A stretch of DNA of 64,000 nucleotides from Polyangiaceae bacterium (GTDB lineage Bacteria; Myxococcota_A; Polyangia; Polyangiales; Polyangiaceae). Positions 19,322 to 31,586 of the stretch are shown one piece after another. The notes below the pieces were generated by a model that saw only the letters and a program-made list of their open reading frames with translations, was not told where the DNA came from and ran no database searches. A program made the position numbers and the translations under genes. The DNA lies in assembly GCA_013361525.1 (NCBI GenBank), contig JABFXY010000025.1, positions 62,001-126,000 of the forward strand, read 5' to 3'. Positions within the stretch are counted from its first letter, which is position 1; the number at the start of each line of letters is the position of its first letter.

Positions 19322-20623
19322 TCAACCGGCGGGCGGAGGGATGCTGCCGGACTCCGCGAGCTTCGCGCGCTTCGGGATCACGACGACGCCGCCCTCGCTG
19401 ATGCTCCAGCGCTTGCGATCGGCCTCGAGGTCGTACCCGATCTCCGTGCCCGGAGGGATCTCGACGCCCTTGTCGATGATCGCGCGGCGGATGCGTGCAT
19501 GTCGGCCGATGACGACGTCCTCGAAGAGGACACACTCGTCGACCGAGCTGAACGAGTTGATGCGACAGCGGTTCGAAAGCACGGACCGATTGATGCGACC
19601 GCCGGAGATGATGCACCCGTGTGACACGAGGCTCTCGGTTGCGACACCCACGCGCGCGTTGGCCTCGTCTCGGAAGACGAACTTTGCGGGCGGGTCGTGG
19701 TTCGTCCCGGTCCGGATCGGCCAGCGCCGGTTGTAGAGGTTGAACGCCGGCTTCACGCTGACGAGGTCCATCTGGGCCTCGAAGTACGCGTCGACCGTGC
19801 CGATGTCGCGCCAGTAGGCGACGCGCCCCGCCTCCGGCTCTTCACCCGGGACGTGGTTGTTGTTGAAGTCGTAGACGAAGCAGCGCTTCTGGCTCGCGAC
19901 CATCCGCGGCACGATGTTCCGACCGAAGTCGTGCGCGCTCGATTCGTCCTTCGCGTCGTCGACGAGCGTCGCGAGCAGCGACTTCGTTCCGAAGATGTAG
20001 TTGCCCATCGAGGCGAGGCAGTAGCCGGGCTTGCCTGGCATCTCGGGCGGATCGGCGACCTTCTCGTGGAAGGCGACGATGCGACCCTCCGCGTCGACCT
20101 CGATGACGCCGAACGATCGCGCTTCGGCTTTCGTCACCGGAATGGCCGCGACGGTGAGGTCGGCGCTCAACCGGAGGTGGTCAGCGAGCATCTGCCGAAC
20201 GTCCATCTTGTAGACGTGGTCGCCACCGAACACGACGACGAGCTCGGGGTTCTCGTCTTCGATGACGTGCATCGTCTGGTAGACCGCGTCGGCCGAGCCC
20301 TTGAACCACGACAGGCCCGTCCGCTGCTGAGCAGGGATTGTTTCGATGTAGCTGTCGAGCATCGGCGACAGCCGCCACGCGCGTGCGATGTGCTCTTCGA
20401 GCGACGCGCTCTTGTACTGCGTGATGATTTTGATGCGCGTGAGGCCCGAGTTCACCATGTTCGACAGGACGATATCGATGATGCGATAGCGTCCGCCGAA
20501 CGGGACTGCGGGCTTGGCTCGATCCGCCGTGAGGGGCCAGAGGCGTTTTCCTTCTCCGCCGGCCAGAACCATCGTGAGGATCCGGTGCACCTCGAAGGGT
20601 GCGTGCATGAGCGTCTCTTGCAT
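19322..20623 (-). CDS. glgC: Glucose-1-phosphate adenylyltransferase GlgC
   Basis: 433 residues with the chosen ATG; GTG 20671 and ATG 20608 are alternatives. The nucleotidyltransferase core has MVLAGGEGKRLWPLT, RAKPAVPFGGRYRIIDI, WFKGSADAVYQT and VVFGGDHVYKMD. The C-terminal left-handed beta helix is visible as SHGCIISGGRINRSVL and DVVIGRHARIRRAIID. It makes ADP-glucose from ATP and glucose-1-phosphate for glycogen or trehalose synthesis. No other glg gene is next to it in this window. Confidence 0.95.
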   Translation of the reverse strand: MQETLMHAPFEVHRILTMVLAGGEGKRLWPLTADRAKPAVPFGGRYRIIDIVLSNMVNSGLTRIKIITQYKSASLEEHIARAWRLSPMLDSYIETIPAQQRTGLSWFKGSADAVYQTMHVIEDENPELVVVFGGDHVYKMDVRQMLADHLRLSADLTVAAIPVTKAEARSFGVIEVDAEGRIVAFHEKVADPPEMPGKPGYCLASMGNYIFGTKSLLATLVDDAKDESSAHDFGRNIVPRMVASQKRCFVYDFNNNHVPGEEPEAGRVAYWRDIGTVDAYFEAQMDLVSVKPAFNLYNRRWPIRTGTNHDPPAKFVFRDEANARVGVATESLVSHGCIISGGRINRSVLSNRCRINSFSSVDECVLFEDVVIGRHARIRRAIIDKGVEIPPGTEIGYDLEADRKRWSISEGGVVVIPKRAKLAESGSIPPPAG

Positions 20624-20893
20624 CCCGACGGCAGGGTAGCCTCGTTGTCCGGTTTGGGAGAAGTCTTGCACGGGTGACGATGCGAACGTCTCGTTGTGGC
20701 CACACTGCGCGGTCGTGCGGGCGCATCACCAACGCGTGAGAACAAGACACATGCCCAGTGCACGAGCTCGTGGCAGCGTCGCGTCGTGCGGTGTTTCGCC
20801 TCGCGACATCAGGCTTCCGAGCGAGCGAGGATCTTTACGATTCGTTCTGCGCCTGATAGCTCTGTGCGGCCGGAAAACGCCGGAGGAGATCGA

Positions 20894-21718
20894 ATGAGCC
20901 GCCGTTTTTGCCAAGCCAGGTCATCAAGCGTTGGGTCGTCTCGCATTGCGCGCGCTGCATTGGGAGCGCTGTTCGTGACGGGCGCGGTTGGTCTCGCCGC
21001 CGTGTCGTCGGGTTGCAGCAGCGAAGTCAAAGCCTACGAAAAGAAGGGCGCGCCGACGGGCAAAGCCGCGCAAGTTCCCGCGCCGCCGACGCTGCCGCAG
21101 AAGCCGAAGAAAGACGGCGACAGCTACACCGTTTTCGGTGCCGTTCACGATCTGCACAGCAAGGTGCACTCCCCCGATGTGAAGGGGAAGAAGCTCACGA
21201 TCGTCGGCTACGTCGTGAAGACGAACGCGGTGAAGTGTCAGGACGACAGCAAGGCGCTCGAGGAGCAATGCGCTCCCGCCTGCTCGATGCCGGACGACAT
21301 CAAGAAGGGCACACCGGCCGACTGCAAGGCTCCCGCGCCCACGTTCTGGATTGCCGACTCCCTCGAAGAGAAGACCGAGATGATTCCGGTCCTCGGCTGG
21401 GCGTCGAACTTCGCCGGTATCAAAGGCGCCATCGAAGAGATGGATAAAGCGACCTCGCTCGAGAAGCAGGCCGAGGTGAAGTTCATGGATCAGCAGGGCC
21501 GCGTCCTGCCGAACCCGCTGCCCGCCGTCGGGGCAAAGGTCGCCATCACATGCACCTACGGCACGACGTCGCGCGTCATGGGCACGTCCTCGGAGCCCAA
21601 GTACGGTGTCCTCGGTTGTGGCAACGACTACGTCATCAAGGTCATTCAGCCCGCCCCGGAGCAAGCGAACCTCCCCGGGATGAAGCCGCGCAAAGAGCTC
21701 AAGGCCGAGAAGAAGTAG
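20894..21718 (+). CDS. Lipoprotein of unknown function
   Basis: 274 residues. ATG 20894 has GGAGGAGAT upstream. The signal peptide ends in a lipobox (AAVSSG-C near residue 39). The mature part includes a segment with four Cys (VKCQDDSKALEEQCAPACS) and a beta-rich part ending GVLGCGNDYVIKVIQ. The phrase SYTVFGAVHDLHSKV...GKKLTIVGYVVKTN resembles an OB-fold-like strand pattern, so ligand or nucleic-acid-like binding is possible but unproven. Family not recognised. Confidence 0.8.
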   Translation: MSRRFCQARSSSVGSSRIARAALGALFVTGAVGLAAVSSGCSSEVKAYEKKGAPTGKAAQVPAPPTLPQKPKKDGDSYTVFGAVHDLHSKVHSPDVKGKKLTIVGYVVKTNAVKCQDDSKALEEQCAPACSMPDDIKKGTPADCKAPAPTFWIADSLEEKTEMIPVLGWASNFAGIKGAIEEMDKATSLEKQAEVKFMDQQGRVLPNPLPAVGAKVAITCTYGTTSRVMGTSSEPKYGVLGCGNDYVIKVIQPAPEQANLPGMKPRKELKAEKK

Positions 21719-21743
21719 CGCCTCGACAGCCACGTTCGAGCGC

Positions 21744-21779
21744 GCGGGCGAGAGTCGGTCGAAAGCCGGTCTCGCCCGC
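21744..21779 (+). terminator. Intrinsic-type hairpin after the lipoprotein gene
   Basis: gcgggcgaga and its exact reverse complement tctcgcccgc flank a 16-nt loop that has its own cgg/ccg pairing. A T-richer stretch (ttcgtcgtttgt) follows. Confidence 0.7.
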
Positions 21780-21981
21780 TTCGTCGTTTGTGGCGCCAGC
21801 GTCCTGGCGACCACGTCGGATTGGGTCGGCCAGCTACACAATTGTTTTCTTCGCGTCCGCACGACGGCGCGGGTCCCGCCTGAGGGGGTGCTCCCTGCGG
21901 TAGCACTTGGCACCCACTCCTGTGCGGACATAATTTTCTCTTAGCACCAAATCGGAAGCGTCCCTCGGTCGTTTAAAGCTC

Positions 21982-22782
21982 ATGACCGAACGAGGAGCCC
22001 GCCACCGTTCCAAGCCGACCGACCCCTCGACCAAACAATCCACGCCGAGCGAGAGCTCGGTGATGTTCTCGCTCCGCGAGCTGATGAGCCTCGAGTCCGA
22101 CCGGATCGAGGACGAGCGCGCGCAGGAGGAGCGAGCTCGCATCGAGGCGCAGCGCGCCAAGATGGAAGCCGAGCTGAGACTCGCTGCCGCGGAAGAGGCG
22201 AGGCGACGCGCCGAGGCGGAACGCGCTCTCGCGGAAGAAGGCCGAAAGCGCGAAGAGGCGGCGCGGCTCGAGGCGATTCGACTCGGGGAGCTCGAGCGCG
22301 CCCGGCTCGAAGCGCTGGAGCAATCGCGCCTGCAGCAGCTCGAGGTCGAGCACAAACACGCGGCGGAGATCCTTCGGCTCAAGGGTGATCGTGACCGCGT
22401 ACGCCTGAAGCGTTCGATCGTCACGATCACGATCGGTACCGTCGTCTTTGCGGCGGCGGGCATCGGCTACTACGTCGGCGTGCTGCGACCGCGGATGGAG
22501 GCGGAGCAGCGAGCGCTCGCCGACCGCAGCGCGCAGCTCGACAAGGAGCGAAAGGCTCGCGCCGACGATCTCGCCGAGCTCGACGCGGAGCGGTCTCGGC
22601 TTCAGCGCGATCTCGACGCGATCCCGACGACGGCACCCGCGGTGACCGTTACGCCGGTGGTGACCGCACAGCCGACCGTGACGCCTCGGCCGCCTCCCAC
22701 CGTGAAGCCGCCGCCGCCTCCTCCTCCGACGGCTACGGGCAAGTGCAACCCGCTCGATCCGATGGATGAGTGCGTGCGCTGA
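21982..22782 (+). CDS. Coiled-coil membrane protein paired with kinase
   Basis: 266 residues. A long Glu/Arg/Ala coiled coil (about 45-145, RIEAQRAKMEAELRLAAAEE and following) leads to one transmembrane helix (IVTITIGTVVFAAAGIGYYVGV, about 150-170). A second coiled coil (about 175-215) is followed by a Thr/Pro/Val tail with PPPPPPPT and ending CNPLDPMDECVR. It is 22 bp upstream of the large kinase gene on the same strand. A scaffold or sensor partner of that kinase is inferred; no enzymatic motif is seen. Confidence 0.8.
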   Translation: MTERGARHRSKPTDPSTKQSTPSESSVMFSLRELMSLESDRIEDERAQEERARIEAQRAKMEAELRLAAAEEARRRAEAERALAEEGRKREEAARLEAIRLGELERARLEALEQSRLQQLEVEHKHAAEILRLKGDRDRVRLKRSIVTITIGTVVFAAAGIGYYVGVLRPRMEAEQRALADRSAQLDKERKARADDLAELDAERSRLQRDLDAIPTTAPAVTVTPVVTAQPTVTPRPPPTVKPPPPPPPTATGKCNPLDPMDECVR

Positions 22783-22804
22783 AGCGGTCGCGTAGCATCG
22801 CTCG

Positions 22805-26686
<3,882 letters not shown>

Positions 26687-26743
26687 CGTTTTCCTTCGAA
26701 TCGCGAGCGGCTTTCTCTACCCTCGTGAACAAGGAGGCTTTCC

Positions 26744-27112
26744 ATGTCGCTTTGCGTTTCGCGCGCCTTGACCTTAGGCGCCTTTGCGGTTCTCGCCGCG
26801 CTCACGGGTTGCAGCCCCGACGTCGAGGGTACCTGTGTCGACTGGTGCGAGTCGGCGAGCTCCTGCGAAGGTGCCGGTGAGGTCGACTGCTCGAGCGTGT
26901 GCAGCCAGCAGGCGAACGCGGCCGAAGAGGTCGGCTGCGAGGAAGAGGCGGTCGCGCTCCTCGATTGCTACTCCGCCGAGGGGGTCTGCGAGACGGACCT
27001 CCAGATTCGATGCGAGGACGAGGTCAACGACGCGTTCGCCTGTGTGATCGACTTCTGCTTGGAGAATCCAGCAGACAGCCTCTGTCAGGACGACCAGCAG
27101 CCCGACGGCTGA
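26744..27112 (+). CDS. Small cysteine-rich lipoprotein
   Basis: 122 residues. ATG has GGAGG upstream. The lipobox is LAALTG-C (about residue 23). The mature protein is acidic and contains 13 further cysteines in CxxxC patterns (CVDWCESASSC, CSSVCSQQ, CYSAEGVC), suggesting disulfide-stabilised helical hairpins typical of extracytoplasmic myxobacterial Cys-rich proteins. Function unknown. Confidence 0.8.
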   Translation: MSLCVSRALTLGAFAVLAALTGCSPDVEGTCVDWCESASSCEGAGEVDCSSVCSQQANAAEEVGCEEEAVALLDCYSAEGVCETDLQIRCEDEVNDAFACVIDFCLENPADSLCQDDQQPDG

Positions 27113-27116
27113 TCGA

Positions 27117-28490
27117 TCAGAGCGTCGTCCGGTGGGCCTCGCCGCAAGGGACGAACACGGCTTTTCCTTCGCCGATCCATGCCGGAAACGAATCGCCGGG
27201 CGGCGGTGCGCCCGGCTTCGCGAGCCGCACGTGGCGCATGCCACAAGGCAATTCGATGTATTCACCGCTCTTGCCGACGCGAATCCCGCGCACGTACACG
27301 TCTGCCGGCATCTTCGTCTCGACCCAGAGCAGGCCGTTGTCCTTCGGGTCTCGGATGGGCGGGATCGGCCCCGACTCTGCCGTGGTCGAAGGGGACTCTG
27401 TTGCCGGGGGCTCGCCGGTAGCGACGGTGGACGTCGGCGGGACGAGGGAGGAGCGCACGCCGCTTCTCGGCGGTGTTTCGGCTGTGGGGCCTGCGGTCGT
27501 CACGATTGCGGTCGGCGTCTCGGTCTCCGGTTCCGGTCGGCGTCGCGTGACGACGGCGTAGACCGCCGCGAGCAGGGCGAACCCGAACATCGTCAGCACC
27601 ACGTAGAAGCGCCTCCGATCGGCCGCGCGATGAGAGCCCGATGCGCGCGCGAACACCGCGTCCATCCGCTCGAGATCCTCCCGCGGCGTCGGAGGCTCGC
27701 TCTGCTCGATTGCTTCCTCTTGCGGCAGAGCGGCGGGCTCGGCGTGCGGCGGCAGCGAACGTGTCGAGACGGGAGCGGCGTCCAGATCCGGCACCTCGAG
27801 GACTGAAGCCGGTAGCTCGTCAGCGAAAACGGGCTCTGTTTTTCCGCGTTCACCTTCGGCGAACCGAGCCTCGTAGGAGCCGCCCCGGCCGGTCTCGCTT
27901 CGCTCGACGTGGCCTGCCCCACTCGGCTTCGCCTCGGGCTCGAGCTCGACGTGGCCCGCGATGACCGGCGGCGGCACCGCAGGTGGAATCGTCGACGGTT
28001 TGCGCTCGCGCAGCTCCCCCGCGGCTTCTTCCCAGAGCTCGCGCGGGTCCGGCAACGAGGTGCGCCGCTCGGCGGCGCGCTGCAGCGCCCGTTCCAGGAC
28101 GCTCCGCGGCGGACGCTCGGAATCGATCACGGCCGCGGCGCGCTGCTCGATCGGCGTGTGTGTCTCCGGCGCGGCTGCCTCGAGCTCTGCAACGAGAGAC
28201 GTTTCGTTCGCGACCTGGACCGCGCTCTCCAAGGGCTTCGGCTCGGCGAGATCGGAAGCGAGCAGGCTCGTCCAATCCATCTCCTCGCGTGTGGGCGCGG
28301 TCTCGGCACCGGGTCTCGGCAAACCGCGGGCCGCGAGGCTCGTGGGTAGATCGTCACCGCTCGCCGCCGACCGCTCGTCCTCCGCGCGCCGAACGTCGAG
28401 GAGCCCGAGCTCCCTCCGCCTCTCGCGCGCGTTGCTCTGGATTCTCGCGAGGAGCGCCTCCAGCGCGGCGATTCGCTCGGACCGGCGCAC
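27117..28490 (-). CDS. Single-pass proline-rich protein, PEGA-like C-terminus
   Basis: About 457 residues using the GTG at 28490 (VRRSERIAALEALLARIQ); the open frame extends to 28550. A charged N-terminal helix leads to a long Pro/Glu/Ala-rich region. One transmembrane helix (FYVVLTMFGFALLAAVYAVV) lies near residue 300. A Thr/Pro linker is followed by LLWVETKMPADVYVRGIRVGKSGEYIEL, a PEGA-like surface domain pattern. The dispersed 50-bp repeat lies inside the gene in frame (see its entry). I do not recognise a named family. Confidence 0.65.
   Translation of the reverse strand: MRRSERIAALEALLARIQSNARERRRELGLLDVRRAEDERSAASGDDLPTSLAARGLPRPGAETAPTREEMDWTSLLASDLAEPKPLESAVQVANETSLVAELEAAAPETHTPIEQRAAAVIDSERPPRSVLERALQRAAERRTSLPDPRELWEEAAGELRERKPSTIPPAVPPPVIAGHVELEPEAKPSGAGHVERSETGRGGSYEARFAEGERGKTEPVFADELPASVLEVPDLDAAPVSTRSLPPHAEPAALPQEEAIEQSEPPTPREDLERMDAVFARASGSHRAADRRRFYVVLTMFGFALLAAVYAVVTRRRPEPETETPTAIVTTAGPTAETPPRSGVRSSLVPPTSTVATGEPPATESPSTTAESGPIPPIRDPKDNGLLWVETKMPADVYVRGIRVGKSGEYIELPCGMRHVRLAKPGAPPPGDSFPAWIGEGKAVFVPCGEAHRTTL
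27873..27922. repeat. Dispersed 50-bp repeat, copy 2 (inside a gene)
   Basis: Same element as 19267-19316, one mismatch at the third base. Read on the minus strand it codes for GAGHVERSETGRGGSY within the proline-rich protein. The short string ctcgacgtggcc also recurs 42 bp away at 27945-27956. Confidence 0.85.
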
Positions 28491-28653
28491 GACCAGGTTC
28501 AGCGAAGACGGCGCGGCGCGCTGTCGATGGGGGCACGCGCGAAGACCCACCGGGGCAGTCGCATGGTCGCGACCATAACAAAGTGCCCGCGATACGTCAC
28601 GACAGCGGCAATTTCACCCGGATTGCCAGGTCGAGGAGGAATGCTCGGAGGCT

Positions 28654-29160
28654 CTACTTCAACAGCCAGATCGTCAGCGCCGCGACGCAAAACGCCACCA
28701 CGGCGGCGAGGATCGACAGCTTCAAGATCGCGATCGGGCTCGGCCCGCGTGGACGCGATCGACGTGAGCGCCGCTTGTCCTTCGGCTTTGGGGCTGCTGC
28801 TTCTTTCGCGGCAGCCGCTGCCTTCGCACGATCGATATATCGAATCGGCTTGTCGAGCGTCGGCTCGGTGCTCTCGTTTTCGTAGCTGACGTCCGGTACC
28901 TCGTCCGCGGGCTGCGAGCGCTGGGACGGACGGACGCCGCTCGCGAGCGCTTCGGCCTCGGGCATCGAAGGCGTCCGCTCGGTCGCCGCCGGTTTGGCGG
29001 GCTCGAGCGCGCGGGCCTCTGCCTCTTCGGCCGCGAGGTTCGCCGCGCTTGCGCGCACGATCTCGAGCAAATCCGCAGGCACCGGGCCGACGCGCGTCGC
29101 CGCTTGATAGACGTCTTCTTCGCCTTGCGGCGGCGGTACCGTGTCGGCCGGATCACCCAT
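28654..29160 (-). CDS. Tail-anchored acidic/alanine-rich protein
   Basis: 168 residues from ATG 29160 (MGDPADTVPPPQGEEDVYQ); the upstream extension is discarded. An acidic Ala/Glu-rich region is followed by Lys/Arg-rich KPKDKRRSRRSRPRG and a C-terminal transmembrane helix (ILKLSILAAVVAFCVAALTIWLL). The topology is cytoplasmic with a C-terminal anchor. Same strand as the preceding single-pass protein gene; function unknown. Confidence 0.68.
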   Translation of the reverse strand: MGDPADTVPPPQGEEDVYQAATRVGPVPADLLEIVRASAANLAAEEAEARALEPAKPAATERTPSMPEAEALASGVRPSQRSQPADEVPDVSYENESTEPTLDKPIRYIDRAKAAAAAKEAAAPKPKDKRRSRRSRPRGPSPIAILKLSILAAVVAFCVAALTIWLLK

Positions 29161-29333
29161 GGTGGGCTCGTGCGTGAGCGCGAAGTGAGGCGCCGCGGCG
29201 CGCGATCCCCCGACGCCACAACGTCTCGACAGCGTACGCCGGTTTTTCGTGCTGTGCCATGCCGCGGAATCGAGCGAGGGGGTGTGGGCGCAAGCGCCAT
29301 GCGTCATGGGCGACCCGCGCTACACTGCCCGCG

Positions 29334-31568
29334 GTGAGACTCTCGACCCGATACCTGGTACCGCTGATCGCGCTGTTTGCCTGCAGTTCCCCCACGACCT
29401 CGACGCCTGCGATCAACAGCAGCGCCGGTCCTGCAGGGACTTCGGTCTCGAGCCCGAGCTCGTTGCCGGAGCTGGCTGCGGACCCGCGGGAGCCATTCCT
29501 CGCGAAGGCGGTGGCTTCGCTGCTCTCCGAAGACCACCTCCTCCAGCGAAAGATCGACGATCAAGTCTCCCGCGAAGCCTTTCCGAAGTATCTCGAGCAG
29601 CTCGACGGCGGAAAGCTCTTCCTCCTGAAGGAGCACGTCGCCGCGCTCGAGGCGGACATCGACCACCTCGACGATCAGATCGAGGCGGGCGACCTCGTGC
29701 TCGCGCGCCGCGGCGCGGCGTTGCTCGCGAAGCGACGCGAGGTCGTCGCCAAGGTGGTCGCCGACGTGCTCTCGAAACCGTTCGATTTCACGAAGGCGGA
29801 GACGCTCGAAACGGACGCCGAGAAGCGCACGTACGCGGCGACCGAGGACGAGCTGCGCGATCGTTGGCGCGCCGTGCTCAAGCTCCAGGTGTTGGAGCGC
29901 GTCGAGCAGCTCGAGGAGCTCTCGGACGCCCTCGCAAAAAAGAAGCCCACGGACGAGGATGCGCCGGCGCGCCCGCCCGAGGAGATCCCGCCGACCTTCG
30001 AAGGAAAAGAGGCGAAGGCGCGCAAAGAGCTCGCGGTTCGCTTCGAGACACGGTTCACCCGCTGGAAGGACATGGAGCCGCTCGAGCCCGCGGAGATGTT
30101 CTTGAATGCGGTCGCGTCGGTCTACGACCCGCACACGCAGTACCTGGCGCCGGCCGAAAAAGAGAACTTCGACATCCAGATCAGCGGCACGCTGGAGGGC
30201 ATCGGCGCCGCGCTCGGCGAGGAAGATCACTTCATCGTCGTTCGTGAGCTCATCCCCGGCGGCGCGAGCTGGCAGCAAGGCAAGCTCGAGGCGGGCGACT
30301 TGATCCTCGCGGTCGCACAACAGGGCGAGCAGCCGGTCGACATCACCGACATGCCGATCGACAAGGTCGTGAAGCTGATCCGCGGGCCGAAGGACACCAC
30401 CGTCACATTGACGGTGAAGAAGCCCGACGGTCGCGTCGAGACGATCTCGATCAAGCGCGACGTCATCAAGATCGAGGCGTCTTACGCGCGCGGCGCAGTG
30501 TTGAACCTCGGCAAGGGCCACGAGCCGATGGGCTACATCTACTTGCCCGGCTTCTACGGCGACACGCGCGGTGCATCGAAGGCGCCCGAGCGGAACGCGA
30601 CCGACGACGTTCGCAAGCTCCTCGAGGTCTTCCAGAAGCGAAAGCTGAACGGCGTCATCATCGACCTTCGCGGCAACGGCGGCGGCCTCCTCGGGCACGC
30701 GCGCGACATCACCGGCCTCTTCATCGAGACTGGTCCGGTCGTCCAAGCGCACGCCGCGGACAAGAAGGTCGAGGTGCTCGAAGACACGGATCCGGGCGTC
30801 GCTTACAACGGCCAGGTCGTCGTCATGGTGGATCGCTTCAGCGCCTCCGCCTCGGAGATCCTCGCGGGCGCGCTCCAGGACTACCAGCGCGCGATCATCG
30901 TCGGTACCGGCCCCACCCACGGCAAAGGCACCGTTCAGGCCCTCGTCGATCTCGACAAGCTCCGCGCGAACCCGCAGGCGGCTTCCGCTGCAGACTCGCT
31001 CGGTGTCCTCAAGCTCACCATTCAGCAGTACTTCCGCGTCGACGGCGAATCGACGCAATGGCGAGGTGTCGTCCCCGACGTGGTCCTGCCGGATCCGGCC
31101 TCGTACGTCGACTCGGGAGAGCGCTCGCTGTTCCACTCGATCCCGTGGAGCTCGATCGCGCCCCAGCCCTACAAGGTGTCGAAGCACTCCTGGACCGCCG
31201 CGCAGCTCGCGGAGGCCAGCAAGAAGCGGATCGATTCGCAACCCGTCTTCAAGAAGGTCGAGGCGTTCAGCAAAGCGTTGAAGGCGCGGCGCGACGACAC
31301 CGTGGTCGATCTGAAACGGGACGACTGGGTCGCCGAGCGCAAGCGCAACAAGGCCGAGCTCGACACGCTCGATCCGAAGCTCTCCGAGACGAAGCCCCGC
31401 GTCGAAGTGACGCCGCTCGAGGAGAGCGCAGCCGAGAAGACGGCACCGAAGACCGCGGGCGACAAGAACGTGAAGAAGCGGATCGACAAGTGGCGCGAAG
31501 AGCTCGGCCGCGACCCGTGGGTCGAAGAGTCGCTCCTCGTGCTCGAGGACATGAAGAAGCTCAAGTAA
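29334..31568 (+). CDS. prc: Prc/Tsp-like C-terminal processing protease, predicted lipoprotein
   Basis: 744 residues from GTG 29334, giving a signal ending IALFA-C (lipobox near residue 15). The N-terminal helical domain is followed by a PDZ domain (GAALGEEDHFIVVRELIPGG, about 300-395). The S41 peptidase core has GVIIDLRGNGGGLL, VDRFSASASEILAGALQDY with the catalytic Ser, and GPTHGKGTVQ with the catalytic Lys. The C-terminal Lys/Glu-rich DUF3340-like tail is typical of Prc (E. coli Prc 682 residues). It should trim or degrade envelope proteins at their C-termini. The lipid anchor differs from soluble periplasmic Prc. Confidence 0.92.
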   Translation: MRLSTRYLVPLIALFACSSPTTSTPAINSSAGPAGTSVSSPSSLPELAADPREPFLAKAVASLLSEDHLLQRKIDDQVSREAFPKYLEQLDGGKLFLLKEHVAALEADIDHLDDQIEAGDLVLARRGAALLAKRREVVAKVVADVLSKPFDFTKAETLETDAEKRTYAATEDELRDRWRAVLKLQVLERVEQLEELSDALAKKKPTDEDAPARPPEEIPPTFEGKEAKARKELAVRFETRFTRWKDMEPLEPAEMFLNAVASVYDPHTQYLAPAEKENFDIQISGTLEGIGAALGEEDHFIVVRELIPGGASWQQGKLEAGDLILAVAQQGEQPVDITDMPIDKVVKLIRGPKDTTVTLTVKKPDGRVETISIKRDVIKIEASYARGAVLNLGKGHEPMGYIYLPGFYGDTRGASKAPERNATDDVRKLLEVFQKRKLNGVIIDLRGNGGGLLGHARDITGLFIETGPVVQAHAADKKVEVLEDTDPGVAYNGQVVVMVDRFSASASEILAGALQDYQRAIIVGTGPTHGKGTVQALVDLDKLRANPQAASAADSLGVLKLTIQQYFRVDGESTQWRGVVPDVVLPDPASYVDSGERSLFHSIPWSSIAPQPYKVSKHSWTAAQLAEASKKRIDSQPVFKKVEAFSKALKARRDDTVVDLKRDDWVAERKRNKAELDTLDPKLSETKPRVEVTPLEESAAEKTAPKTAGDKNVKKRIDKWREELGRDPWVEESLLVLEDMKKLK

Positions 31569-31586
31569 CGGCGCGATCGCGCGTCG

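Noticed and set aside
29304-31241. 645-codon minus-strand open frame opposite the protease gene
   Set aside because: Val/Leu/Asp/Arg-rich shadow translation without motifs; the Prc-like gene on the plus strand is certain.
31571-31582. 12-bp palindrome gcgcgatcgcgc after the protease gene
   Set aside because: No loop, so not a terminator; palindromes of this kind are expected often at this GC content.
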